Assembly: GCA_963807925.1 (NCBI GenBank)
Contig: CAWEDP010000002.1
Span: 2,790,001-2,854,000, forward strand
Direction of reading: 5' to 3'
Length of the DNA stretch: 64,000 nucleotides
Source of the DNA: CAWEDP01 sp963807925
GTDB taxonomy: Bacteria > Acidobacteriota > Vicinamibacteria > Vicinamibacterales > CAVVIG01
In this document: positions 1-7,879 of the stretch, one piece after another
Numbering within the stretch: position 1 is the stretch's first letter
How the letters are laid out: the number at the start of each line of letters is the position of its first letter
Notes under the pieces: model-generated
Told to the model about the DNA's origin: nothing
Seen by the model: only the letters and a program-made list of their open reading frames with translations
Database searches by the model: none
Program-made: the position numbers and the translations under genes

Positions 1-786
1 CGACACCGTCACCATGTTGATGTACTCGGCGAGAAAGAACATCGCGAAGCTCATGCTGCTGTACTCGGTGTGGTAGCCGGCGACGAGCTCCTGCTCCGCC
101 TCCGGGAAATCGAACGGCGCGCGGTTGGTCTCCGCGATGCCGGCAATCATGAAGATCACGAAGCCGATCGGCTGGAGGAACACGAACCATCGCGGCAGCA
201 CGCCAAGCCACGCCCCGGCCTGCCGCGTGACGATGTCGTGGAGCGACAGCGAGTTGGCGATGAGCAGCACGCCGCCGAGCGCGAGGCCGTACGACAGCTC
301 GTAGCTGATCATCTGCGCCGACGACCGCAGGCCGCCGATGAGCGAGTACTTGCTGTTGGAGCTCCAGCCCGCCAGCACGATGCCGTACACGCCCATCGAC
401 GCGACGGCGAAGATCACCAGAACGGCCACATTGACGTCGGCGACCTGCAGCCGCATCGGCTCCCTCAGCAGGCCGAACAGCGTCGTCTCGGCGCCGAAGG
501 GCACGACGGCGAACGCGGCGAACGCCGAGGTCGCGGAGATGACCGGCGCCAGGGCGAAGAGCAGCGGATCGGCGGCGCGCGGCCGCAGCTCCTCCTTGAA
601 CATCAGCTTGACGATGTCGGCGAGCGGCTGCAGCATGCCCTTGGGCCCGACCAGATACGGCCCGACCCGCTGCTGCAGCAGGGCGGCGACCTTGCGCTCG
701 ACGTAGACCATCACGGCCGCCGAGTTGAGCAGCATCACGAAGACGAAGAGCGTCAGCCCGATCTGGGCGGCGAGCAGCGGCGTCAT
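1..786 (-). CDS. nuoH: NADH-quinone oxidoreductase subunit H, 3' end outside window
   Basis: This is the membrane subunit of complex I that forms the quinone-binding channel at the junction with the peripheral arm. The start is ATG at 786, and 262 codons are visible before the window edge with no stop. The protein begins MTPLLAAQIGLTLFVF and shows family hallmarks: VYVERKVAALLQQRVGP near residue 22, then GPKGMLQPLADIVKLMFKEE, and further on the strongly conserved AETNRAPFDFPEAEQELVAGY segment (positions about 70-140 of the window), followed by EYSSMSFAMFFLAEY. Several hydrophobic helices are evident. It lies 42 bp downstream of nuoF in the same operon. The usual nuoG is absent between them. 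Identification is firm; only the C-terminal part is missing. Confidence 0.96.
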   Translation of the reverse strand, partial: MTPLLAAQIGLTLFVFVMLLNSAAVMVYVERKVAALLQQRVGPYLVGPKGMLQPLADIVKLMFKEELRPRAADPLLFALAPVISATSAFAAFAVVPFGAETTLFGLLREPMRLQVADVNVAVLVIFAVASMGVYGIVLAGWSSNSKYSLIGGLRSSAQMISYELSYGLALGGVLLIANSLSLHDIVTRQAGAWLGVLPRWFVFLQPIGFVIFMIAGIAETNRAPFDFPEAEQELVAGYHTEYSSMSFAMFFLAEYINMVTVS

Positions 787-828
787 AGAGGCTTCATCAC
801 GAAGGCACGGCGGTGGCGCCCATGGCGG

Positions 829-2136
829 CTAGTGCGCCCCCACCGGCGTCCGGGCCCGCCAGTCGGCCGGCAGCGTGCAGCGGCCTTCGCGCACGTGGGC
901 CTCGTACTCGTGGCGGAAGTAGTTGAGCGTGGTGACCACCGGCGTCACGGCGGCGTCGCCGAAGGCGCACAACGTCTTGCCGGCGATGTTGGCCGAGATG
1001 CTGGACAGCAGATCCAGGTCGCGCATCGAGCCCTCGCCGCGTTCGATCCGCCGCAGAATCTTGTGCAGCCAGTCGGTGCCCTCCCGGCACGGCGTGCACT
1101 TGCCGCACGACTCGTGGCGGTAGAAGTGCAGCAGGTTCTCGGCGAGCCACACCATGCAGGTGGTGTCGTCCAGCACGATGATGGCCGCCGATCCGAGCAG
1201 CGAGCCGGCCTTCTGGATCGCGTCGAAGCTCGCCTGCGTGTCGAGCTGATCGGGCATCAGAATCGGGACCGACGACCCGCCGGGAATGACCGCCTTCAGT
1301 GTCCGACCCTCCCGCACGCCCCCCGCCCGATCCTCGATCAGCTCGCGGAGGCTGATGCTCATCGACGCCTCGTACACGCCCGGCCGCCGGACGTGGCCGC
1401 TCACACAATACAGCTTGGGGCCGCCGTTTCTGTCGGGCCCCAGGCTCGTGTACCAGTCCACGCCGCGCGAGACGATGAGCGGCACGTTGCAGAGCGTCTC
1501 GACGTTGTTGACCGCGGTCGGCTTGCCGTACAGGCCGACCACCGCCGGGAAGGGCGGCTTGTTGCGCGGCTGCGCCCGCTTGCCTTCGAGCGACTCGAGG
1601 AGCGCCGTCTCCTCGCCGGCCTCGTACGCGCCGGCGCCGCGGTGCACGAAGACGTCGCACTCGAACCCGGTGCCGAGGATGTTGCGGCCGAGGAACCCGC
1701 GCGCGTACGCCTCGTCGATCGCCCGCTCGAGGACCCGCTGCACGTGGAGGAACTCGCCACGGATGTAGATGTAGGCGACCTTCGCGCCGATGGCGAAACA
1801 CCCGATCGCGCACCCCTCGATGAGCAGGTGGGGGTTGCGCTCCATCAGCAGGTGATCCTTGAACGTGCCCGGCTCGCTCTCGTCGGCGTTGCACGCGATG
1901 TAGCGCGGCTCGTTCTTCCTGTCGACGAACTGCCACTTCATGCCGGTGGGAAACCCGGCGCCGCCCCTCCCGCGCAGACCCGACGCCTTGACCATCCCGA
2001 CGATCTCGTCGGGCGTCTTCGCGAGCGCGAGCTTCAACGCGCTGTAGCCCTCGTGCTGCAGGTAGAAATCGAGCGTGAAGGCCTCTGGCTCGCGGACGAA
2101 TGCGGTGAGAACCGGCTCCATGCTCGCGTCGCTCAT
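829..2136 (-). CDS. nuoF: NADH-quinone oxidoreductase subunit F (NADH/FMN-binding)
   Basis: This 51-kDa-type subunit of complex I oxidises NADH and passes electrons through FMN and a 4Fe-4S cluster. The 435-residue product is of normal family length. Visible motifs are GRGGAGFPTGMKW (NADH-binding loop, about residues 56-68), ACNADESEPGTFKD (FMN site), and the cluster ligands in ESCGKCTPCREG with a later Cys near CAFGDAAV. The ATG at 2136 (MSDASMEPV) is chosen. The frame stays open 15 nt further to a TTG, but the region just upstream of the ATG carries a GGTGA that fits as ribosome-binding site. It follows nuoE by 64 nt and precedes nuoH, all on the minus strand. Confidence 0.96.
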   Translation of the reverse strand: MSDASMEPVLTAFVREPEAFTLDFYLQHEGYSALKLALAKTPDEIVGMVKASGLRGRGGAGFPTGMKWQFVDRKNEPRYIACNADESEPGTFKDHLLMERNPHLLIEGCAIGCFAIGAKVAYIYIRGEFLHVQRVLERAIDEAYARGFLGRNILGTGFECDVFVHRGAGAYEAGEETALLESLEGKRAQPRNKPPFPAVVGLYGKPTAVNNVETLCNVPLIVSRGVDWYTSLGPDRNGGPKLYCVSGHVRRPGVYEASMSISLRELIEDRAGGVREGRTLKAVIPGGSSVPILMPDQLDTQASFDAIQKAGSLLGSAAIIVLDDTTCMVWLAENLLHFYRHESCGKCTPCREGTDWLHKILRRIERGEGSMRDLDLLSSISANIAGKTLCAFGDAAVTPVVTTLNYFRHEYEAHVREGRCTLPADWRARTPVGAH

Positions 2137-2200
2137 CACGAAGTCACCCAACCACGAACTCCCGGCGGGATCGGCCGCCGCCTCGTCGCGCCGTGGCGGA

Positions 2201-2806
2201 TCATCGCCGCTGACGCTCGACCACGTGGTGACACCCGGTCAGCGCCGCCTCGCCGCGCGCGCGGAGATCCGCGATCAGCCTGGCGCCGTCCTCCGGCTTC
2301 AGGCACTCGTGCCAGGCGTCGTTGACCATCACGACCGGCGCGCGATCGCAGGCACCAAGGCACTCCACCTCGAGCAGCGTGAACGCGCCGCTCGGATCCG
2401 TTTCGCCCGGCTTGATGCCGAGCGCCGCCGACAGCTCCTCGGTCACCCGCTCGGCGCCGTTCACGGCGCACGAGAGCGTCCGGCAGACCTGCAGGACGAA
2501 CCGGCCGACCCTCTTCGTGTAGAACATCGTGTAGAACGACACGACGTCCTCGACGTCGGCCGGCGTGATCTCGAGCAGCCCCGCCACGTGCCGCATCGCG
2601 GCGCCGGTGATGTACCCCTGCTGCTCCTGCACCAGGTAGAGCGCCGGCAGCACCGCCGATCGCTTCTGATCGGGCGGATACCGCGTGAGGATCCGGTCGA
2701 ACCGCGCCCGGTTCTCGGCGGTGTAGGCGAAGGGCTCTCCCGCCTCCACGACCGTCCGCGCGGAGCGGTGGAAGACGGCATAGTCCATGCGCGGATGGAA
2801 CGTCAC
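2201..2806 (-). CDS. nuoE: NADH-quinone oxidoreductase subunit E (2Fe-2S thioredoxin-like)
   Basis: This is the 24-kDa-type subunit carrying the N1a 2Fe-2S cluster, partner of NuoF in the NADH-dehydrogenase module. The product is 201 residues. An N-terminal helical part (RFDRILTRYPPDQKRSAVLP) is followed by the thioredoxin-like fold with cluster cysteines in VCRTLSCAVNGAE and in LECLGACDRAPVVMVND-type sequence (here EVECLGACDRAPVVMVND). The GTG at 2806 overlaps the nuoD stop as GTGA and has GGGAGA about 9 nt upstream. The alternative ATG at 2788 has no obvious ribosome site, so GTG is preferred. Translational coupling to nuoD is likely. Confidence 0.94.
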   Translation of the reverse strand: MTFHPRMDYAVFHRSARTVVEAGEPFAYTAENRARFDRILTRYPPDQKRSAVLPALYLVQEQQGYITGAAMRHVAGLLEITPADVEDVVSFYTMFYTKRVGRFVLQVCRTLSCAVNGAERVTEELSAALGIKPGETDPSGAFTLLEVECLGACDRAPVVMVNDAWHECLKPEDGARLIADLRARGEAALTGCHHVVERQRR

Positions 2807-3984
2807 CGGTCCACGTCTCCCATCACGACGTCGATCGACCCGATTACGGCGATGACGTCGGCAATCAGGCCGCCGACGATCATGCGCTCGAGCGCCTGAC
2901 ACGCGAGCAGCGACGGCGCGCGCGACTTGACGCGCCACGGCCGATTGGTGCCGTCCGAGACCACGTAGAACCCCTGCTCGCCGCGCGGCCCCTCCACCGG
3001 CACGTACGCCTCGCCCGCCGGCACGGTGAACCCCTGCGAGTAGATGAGGAAGTGCTGGATGAGCGCTTCCATCTCCGTGTAGACGCGATCCTTGGGCGGC
3101 GGCGTGATCCGCGGATCGTCGATCGCATACGGCCCGGTGGGCGCGATCCGCGACAGCGCCTGCCGGCAGATCGTGACACTTTCGCGCATCTCCGCCACAC
3201 GCACCAGATAGCGCGAGTAGACGTCGCCCTCGGCCCGCAGCGGAACCCCGAAATCGAACGTCTCGTAGCCGAGATAGGGGAACGCCTTCCGCACGTCGTA
3301 GTCCACGCCGGCCGCCCGCGCGATGGGACCGACGAGGCCGTAGGCGAGCGCATCGGCCCTCGAAATCCGGCCGACGTTCCGCGTCCGCTCGCGGTAGATT
3401 TCGTTGTCGGTCAGCAGGTCCTCGTATTCGGCGAGCTTGCCGGGGAACTGGTCGAGAAACGAGGTGACCGCCTCGTGGAACCCTCGCGGCAGATCCTCGC
3501 GCAGGCCGCCGACGCGCATGTAGCTCGGAAACATGCGGAAGCCCGCGAGCAGCTCGTTGATGTTCAACAGGAGCTCCCGCTCGCGGAAGCAGTACAGCAT
3601 CACCGACACGGCGCCGACTTCCATGCCGTGCGTGCCGAGCCAGACCAGATGGCTGTTGATGCGCTGCAGCTCGGCGATGAGCACGCGGATCCACCGGACG
3701 CGCTCGGGGATCTCGATGCCGAGGAGGCGCTCGACCGACAGACAGAACGCCATGCTGTTGGACTGCGCGCTCAGATAGTCCATCCGCTCGACGAGCGGAA
3801 TCACCTGCTGCCACTTCTTCTGCTCGGCCGTCTTCTCGATGCCCGTGTGGAGGTACCCGATCGTCGGAGACATGGAGACGATCGTCTCGCCGTCGAGCTC
3901 GAGCACGAGCCGCAGCACGCCGTGCGTGCTGGGGTGCTGGGGCCCCATGTTGACGGTCATCGTCTCGACGCGGATATCAGGCAT
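2803..3984 (-). CDS. nuoD: NADH-quinone oxidoreductase subunit D (quinone-site subunit)
   Basis: This is the 49-kDa-type subunit of complex I. With NuoB it forms the quinone-reduction site at the base of the peripheral arm. The 393-residue protein starts MPDIRVETMTVNMGPQHPSTHG; the GPQHPSTHG loop carries the conserved quinone-site histidine. Other family features are YLHTGIEKTAEQKKWQQV, LVERMDYLSAQSNSMAF and the C-terminal DVIAVIGSIDVVMGDVDR. Length and motifs are normal. It lies 33 bp downstream of nuoC and overlaps nuoE by 4 nt. Confidence 0.97.
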   Translation of the reverse strand: MPDIRVETMTVNMGPQHPSTHGVLRLVLELDGETIVSMSPTIGYLHTGIEKTAEQKKWQQVIPLVERMDYLSAQSNSMAFCLSVERLLGIEIPERVRWIRVLIAELQRINSHLVWLGTHGMEVGAVSVMLYCFRERELLLNINELLAGFRMFPSYMRVGGLREDLPRGFHEAVTSFLDQFPGKLAEYEDLLTDNEIYRERTRNVGRISRADALAYGLVGPIARAAGVDYDVRKAFPYLGYETFDFGVPLRAEGDVYSRYLVRVAEMRESVTICRQALSRIAPTGPYAIDDPRITPPPKDRVYTEMEALIQHFLIYSQGFTVPAGEAYVPVEGPRGEQGFYVVSDGTNRPWRVKSRAPSLLACQALERMIVGGLIADVIAVIGSIDVVMGDVDR

Positions 3985-4017
3985 TCGGACGTCCGACTCG
4001 GGTCCGGCGCGCGGCGA

Positions 4018-4563
4018 TCATCGGCGCGCCAATCTGTCCTTCTGGAGGTTCGCCCGGAACTGCTCTTCGGTGACCTGCAGCGGCTCTCCGACACGCGGCG
4101 TCATGTGAATCTGCACCGGGTAGTCCTTCCGCAGCGGATGTCCTTCCCAGTCCTCCGGCATCAGCAGCCGCCGCAGGTCCGGGTGGCCGTCGAACACGAT
4201 GCCGAAGAGATCCCACACCTCGCGCTCGAGCCAGTTCGCGGCCGGCCACACGCCGGTGACCGTGGCGATCCGGGCGCCCTCGCCGGGCAGCCGCGCCTTC
4301 ATGCGCAGCCTGAGGCGGTTGGCGGTGGACACCAGGACGTACACGACCTCGAAGCGCGGCTCGCGCGGCCAGAAGTCGACGGCCGTCACCTCGGCGAGCA
4401 GGTCGAACGCCAGGTCCCCCCGATCGCGAAGGGCGCCCGCGAGCGCGGGCACCTCGTCTGCCGGCACGTAGATGACCGCGTGCAGATCGACAGTGGGCGC
4501 GGCGTCGATCTGCGCACCGGGAACCTCTTCCCGGAGCGCCGCGATGAGCGTCGTCACGTCCAT
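4018..4563 (-). CDS. nuoC: NADH-quinone oxidoreductase subunit C
   Basis: This is the 30-kDa-type subunit of complex I, a structural component of the peripheral arm next to NuoD. It is 181 residues. The signature is EREVWDLFGIVFDGHPDLRRLL followed by PEDWEGHPLRKDYP, matching the conserved complex I 30-kDa motif. It is a stand-alone NuoC rather than the NuoCD fusion seen in enterobacteria. The start ATG at 4563 overlaps the nuoB stop in the sequence TAATG, so the two genes are probably translationally coupled. Confidence 0.96.
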   Translation of the reverse strand: MDVTTLIAALREEVPGAQIDAAPTVDLHAVIYVPADEVPALAGALRDRGDLAFDLLAEVTAVDFWPREPRFEVVYVLVSTANRLRLRMKARLPGEGARIATVTGVWPAANWLEREVWDLFGIVFDGHPDLRRLLMPEDWEGHPLRKDYPVQIHMTPRVGEPLQVTEEQFRANLQKDRLARR

Positions 4564-5027
4564 TACGCGAGCTTCTGTTGCGAAATCTTGCGCTGCAGCT
4601 GGACGATGCCGTAAATCAGCGATTCGGGCCGGGGCGGACAGCCGGGCACGTAGACGTCGACCGGCACCACCTGATCGACGCCCTGCACGAGCGCGTAGTT
4701 GTCGAACACGCCGCCAATCGACGCGCACGCGCCCATCGAGATCACCCACTTCGGTTCGGGCATCTGGTCGTAGATGCGGCGGAGGGCCGGCGCCATCTTC
4801 CGCGAGAGGCGGCCGGCGACGATCATCAGGTCCGACTGCCGGGGGCTGCCGCGGAACACTTCGGCGCCGAAGCGCGCGATGTCGTACCGCGAACAGCTCA
4901 TCGCCATCATCTCGATGGCGCAGCACGCGAGGCCGAAGGTGACGGGCCAGATGGACGACCGGCGCGCCCACTGCACCATCTTCTCGACCGTGGTGGTCAG
5001 AACGGGGATCTCAGCTTCGAGGCCCAT
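4563..5027 (-). CDS. nuoB: NADH-quinone oxidoreductase subunit B (N2 cluster)
   Basis: This is the PSST-type subunit that carries the terminal 4Fe-4S cluster N2, which reduces quinone. It is 154 residues. The ligands are visible: tandem Cys35-Cys36 in GLACCAIEMM, Cys101 in ISMGACASIGG and Cys130 in YVPGCPPRPE. SRYDIARFGAE and GSPRQSDLMIVAG are typical. It starts 3 nt after the nuoA stop and overlaps nuoC by one base. Confidence 0.97.
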   Translation of the reverse strand: MGLEAEIPVLTTTVEKMVQWARRSSIWPVTFGLACCAIEMMAMSCSRYDIARFGAEVFRGSPRQSDLMIVAGRLSRKMAPALRRIYDQMPEPKWVISMGACASIGGVFDNYALVQGVDQVVPVDVYVPGCPPRPESLIYGIVQLQRKISQQKLA

Positions 5028-5030
5028 GCA

Positions 5031-5424
5031 TCAACTCGAGCGCCGCGGGCGGGCGCGACCGATCGGTTCCTCGCCCCAGTCGAGGACGCCCTTGCGCCAG
5101 ACGTACGCGTAGCCGGCGAGCAGGAGCGCCATGAAGAGCAGCACCTGCACGAATCCGGCCCAGCCGAGATCGCGCAACGCCATCGCCCAGGGGTACAGGA
5201 ACGCGACCTCGATATCGAAGAGCAGGAAGATCATGGCGACGAGATAGAACTTCACCGACTGCCGCTCGCGGGCATCGCCGACCGGAGGCATGCCGCACTC
5301 GTAGGGCGCCAGCTTCTCGGGCGTCGGCTTGCGCGGGCCGAGCACGGTCGGACAGCGCCACCGAGAGCACCGCAAACCCGGCGCCGAGCGCGATCATGAG
5401 GAGGATCGAGAGCCAGCCCTGCAT
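5031..5424 (-). CDS. nuoA: NADH-quinone oxidoreductase subunit A, interrupted by an apparent frameshift
   Basis: This is a small three-helix membrane subunit of complex I and the first gene of the operon. The N-terminal helix MQGWLSILLMIALGAGF, ending ..VLSVALSD, is read from the ATG at 5424. The rest of the protein (VLGPRKPTPEKLAPYECG, then SVKFYLVAMIFLLFDIEVAF and a third helix) is read in the next frame, ending at 5031. The shift lies around 5335-5365 and corresponds to one extra base or two missing bases. The two halves join exactly where homologues continue, and all neighbouring complex I genes are intact, so a sequencing or assembly indel is more likely than a dead gene. A real pseudogene or programmed shift cannot be excluded. 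A good promoter lies upstream at 5520-5548. Confidence 0.85.
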
Positions 5425-5519
5425 GCGGTCGGTTCCAGACGGCGGCGAGCATCGACCGCGGTGCAGGGTCGACGATCGGCGACGCGGGCGGCTTGTGAAT
5501 CATTTCGCAAGCCTCGTTC

Positions 5520-5548
5520 ATGCTAACGGACGCCCCCCCTCAAGTCAA
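5520..5548 (-). promoter_or_regulatory. Predicted sigma70-type promoter of the nuo operon
   Basis: Reading the minus strand, a -35 box TTGACT (5543-5548) and a -10 box TAGCAT (5520-5525) are separated by 17 bp. The leader to the nuoA ATG at 5424 would be about 90 nt. The same TTGACT box occurs in front of both TonB receptor genes in this window. The divergent glycosyltransferase gene starts at 5632. Predicted from sequence only. Confidence 0.55.
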
Positions 5549-5631
5549 CGAACCCGCCGCACCTCCAGGCACCAGCGCGACGGCACACCGCTCGCCGACA
5601 TCACCCGCTCACCGGCTATCATCACTGCCCG

Positions 5632-6930
5632 ATGCGCCTCGCCTGGTTCTCGCCGCTGCCCCCGGTGCGGTCCGGCGTGGCCGCGTACAGCGCCGAGCTG
5701 CTGCCGCTCCTCGGCGACGACGCCATCGACACGTTTGTCGACGGCCCGACGACCGCCGCCGCTTACAGCGCGCACGACTTCCTCTGGCGCCAGCGCCGGC
5801 AGCCATACGACCTCGTCGTGTACCAGCTCGGCAACGCGCCGTATCACGACTACCTGTGGGGGTACCTCGCCGCGTTCCCGGGACTGGTGGTGCTGCACGA
5901 TGCGCGGCTCCATCACGCCCGCGCGCGTCAGCTCCTCGGCCAGAACCGGGCGCCCGACTACCGCGCCGAGTTCGCCTTCGATCACCCCGACGCCGTGCAG
6001 GCGTTCACCGACTATGCGGTCGAGGGCCTCGGCGGACCGATCTACTACTACTGGTCGATGCTGCGCGTCGTGATGCGCACCGCGCGCGCCGTGGCCGTCC
6101 ACAACGAACGGGTCGCGTCAGACCTACGGGCTGCATTTCCGGAGACCGCCGTCGAGACGATTCGCATGGGTGTCGCCGCGTCATCGCCTCCGCCCGGCGA
6201 CGCGCGCGCGCGCGACGACGCGCGGGCGGCGCTCGGGATTCCCCCGGCCGCCGTCGTCTACCTCGCATTCGGAAAGATCACCGCTGAAAAGCGGGTCGCC
6301 GCCATCCTGCGCGCGTTCTCGACGCTCGTGGCCGAAGGGCTCGATGCCTACCTGCTGTTCGTTGGCGACGATGACGCGTACGCGGCGCTCGGCCGCGAGG
6401 CCGCGGCCAGCGGCCGGGTCCGCGTGGCGGGTCACGTGAACGCGTCGGAGATTGGCAGGCATCTGGCCGCCGCCGATGTCTGCCTGTGCCTGCGGTGGCC
6501 GACGGCGCTCGAGACCTCGGCGTCCTGGCTCCGGGCCCTCGCCGCAGGCCGGGCCACGTGCATCAGCACCCTCGCGCATCTGGTCGACGTGCCGGCTCTC
6601 GACGCGCGGGGCTGGCGCGCGACGCACACCCGCGACGAGCCGGTGGCGGTCGCCATCGATCTGCTGGACGAGGATCGTTCCCTGGTCGAGGCGATGCGGC
6701 GGCTGGCCGCGGATCCGGCGGCGCGCGACAGGCTGGCGGCGGCGGGCCATCGGCACTGGTCCCGCCACCACACGCTGGAGACGATGGCCGCGGACTACCG
6801 ACGCGTGATTGAATCGACGCGCGGCAGGCCGGCGCCGCGGCCGGTGGATCTGCCGGCGCACTTCACCGACGACCATTCACGGCTCGTCGATGGGATCGCG
6901 CGGCAGTTCGCGGTCGATCTGGACGTCTAG
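5632..6930 (+). CDS. Glycosyltransferase, GT4/GT-B type
   Basis: This is a predicted cytosolic GT-B glycosyltransferase that transfers a sugar from an activated donor to an unknown acceptor. The 432-residue protein opens with the family N-terminal pattern MRLAWFSPLPPVRSGVAAYS, in which the glycine-containing loop precedes the first Rossmann helix. The second Rossmann domain begins near residue 205 (VVYLAFGKITAEKRVAAILRA), with the donor-site region LCLRWPTALETSASWLRALA around residues 285-305, where the ETS..L.A pattern replaces the common EGFG..LLEA. No signal peptide or membrane helix is evident. A TATCAT hexamer ends 9 nt before the ATG, so the transcript may have almost no leader. Its TAG stop shares the bases CTAG with the stop of the convergent gene. 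Substrate is unknown; no sugar-locus neighbours help. Confidence 0.8.
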   Translation: MRLAWFSPLPPVRSGVAAYSAELLPLLGDDAIDTFVDGPTTAAAYSAHDFLWRQRRQPYDLVVYQLGNAPYHDYLWGYLAAFPGLVVLHDARLHHARARQLLGQNRAPDYRAEFAFDHPDAVQAFTDYAVEGLGGPIYYYWSMLRVVMRTARAVAVHNERVASDLRAAFPETAVETIRMGVAASSPPPGDARARDDARAALGIPPAAVVYLAFGKITAEKRVAAILRAFSTLVAEGLDAYLLFVGDDDAYAALGREAAASGRVRVAGHVNASEIGRHLAAADVCLCLRWPTALETSASWLRALAAGRATCISTLAHLVDVPALDARGWRATHTRDEPVAVAIDLLDEDRSLVEAMRRLAADPAARDRLAAAGHRHWSRHHTLETMAADYRRVIESTRGRPAPRPVDLPAHFTDDHSRLVDGIARQFAVDLDV

Positions 6931-7544
6931 CCCTCGCCGAGCTCGGCCTCGTACCAGCCGCGCACCGAGTTGATGAGCCAGAAACGCCGCGCGCGCCGGA
7001 GCTCGTCGATCGACACGCGCCGTTCGACAATCTCGCGTCTCGCCAGCAGCTCCGCGCGGAAGGTGCCGGGCAGCAGTCCGCACGCCACCGGCGGCGTGAC
7101 GCGACCGCCGTCGAAAGGCACCACGATGTTCGCGATGATCGTCTCGGTGATCTCGCCCGCCGGGTTCCAGAGGACGGTGTCGCCCTGCCCGGGCACGCGC
7201 TCCCGCTCGAGATGCCGTCGATCCGTGGTCTTGTGAAAGAGCATCGGATTGCGGGGATCGATGGGTCGCTTGGCGAGCCCGACCCGAACGGGACGGGCCA
7301 CGGGATCGAGCGGCGCCACCTCGGTGCTCGTCCGGCCGGTGTGGTCCACGAGCAACCGGACGCGCGCCGGATCGCGCGTGGTAGGGACGGCCTGGGCGAG
7401 GGCGGTCCGGACGCCCTCGCGGTCCACCGGGTAGCCGAACCGCCGCGCGGCCGCGTCGAGTCTCTGCAGGTGACGTTCGAGGAGGAAGTATCCTTCGTCA
7501 GGTGTCCAGCGCAGCGTTTCGAGGAGCTGGAAGTGCTCCGGCAC
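6927..7544 (-). CDS. Class IV aminotransferase-fold protein, aminodeoxychorismate lyase-like
   Basis: This is a PLP-dependent fold-type IV enzyme, best matching 4-amino-4-deoxychorismate lyase (PabC), which releases pyruvate to give p-aminobenzoate for folate synthesis. The 205 residues begin MPEHFQLLETLRWTPDEGYFLLERHL, typical of this group. MLFHKTTDR carries the candidate PLP lysine, and WNPAGEITETIIANI is the conserved E..E...N segment. PpabC domains are often fused to PabB; this one stands alone and is somewhat short (typical about 260). The GTG start at 7544 follows the stop of the upstream small gene after one base, with GGGG about 8 nt upstream. No pabA or pabB is nearby, so a branched-chain aminotransferase-like role is possible but less likely. 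Confidence 0.72.
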   Translation of the reverse strand: MPEHFQLLETLRWTPDEGYFLLERHLQRLDAAARRFGYPVDREGVRTALAQAVPTTRDPARVRLLVDHTGRTSTEVAPLDPVARPVRVGLAKRPIDPRNPMLFHKTTDRRHLERERVPGQGDTVLWNPAGEITETIIANIVVPFDGGRVTPPVACGLLPGTFRAELLARREIVERRVSIDELRRARRFWLINSVRGWYEAELGEG

Positions 7545-7545
7545 G

Positions 7546-7815
7546 TCACCCCAGTTCGGGCGGGCCGGCCTCGAGGATTCGCCGATCGAGCTCGTCGATG
7601 GCCTGCTGGAGCTGACCGCGGCGGCGCTCGTGCGCGGTGACCGACAGCTGCTGCTGCAGCTCGATGCGCGCCAGCTTCAGCGATTCGACCATCCGGGCCT
7701 TCTCGGGGTCGCGAATGGTCGGCCGCTGCTTCTGCGCCCGCTCGAGCTCCAGCTGATCGATCCGCTCCTGGATGCGCGACTCCGCGTCGATCAGTCCCTC
7801 GCCTGCATCGCCCAT
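7546..7815 (-). CDS. Small coiled-coil protein of unknown function
   Basis: I do not recognise this 89-residue protein. It is highly charged and almost wholly predicted helical, with a heptad-like pattern through SRIQERIDQLELERAQKQ and the central KARMVESLKLARIELQQQL, suggesting a coiled-coil dimer in the cytosol. There is no signal peptide or Cys. The ATG at 7815 is chosen because the downstream sequence is coherent and matches the high third-position GC of the region. The frame continues upstream but into the divergent lhr start region. Its stop is one base before the GTG of the PabC-like gene, so the two are probably co-transcribed. Confidence 0.6.
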   Translation of the reverse strand: MGDAGEGLIDAESRIQERIDQLELERAQKQRPTIRDPEKARMVESLKLARIELQQQLSVTAHERRRGQLQQAIDELDRRILEAGPPELG

Positions 7816-7865
7816 TCGTCTGGTCTCCGATCTGATGGCGGCGCGCGGCCGGCCGCGATTCACAT

Positions 7866-7871
7866 TATAAG
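7866..7871 (+). promoter_or_regulatory. Predicted -10 element for lhr (leaderless)
   Basis: TATAAG lies 8 nt before the GTG start of lhr in a local AT-rich patch (CACATTATAAGATC) within very GC-rich sequence. Initiation 6-7 nt downstream would place the transcript start at or next to the start codon. No convincing -35 box is visible. Confidence 0.4.
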
Positions 7872-7879
7872 ATCGCCGT

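Noticed and set aside
70..2325. 751-residue plus-strand open frame opposite the nuoF region
   Set aside because: It is Arg/His/Asp-rich, shows no domain and lies opposite verified nuo genes; a high-GC shadow.
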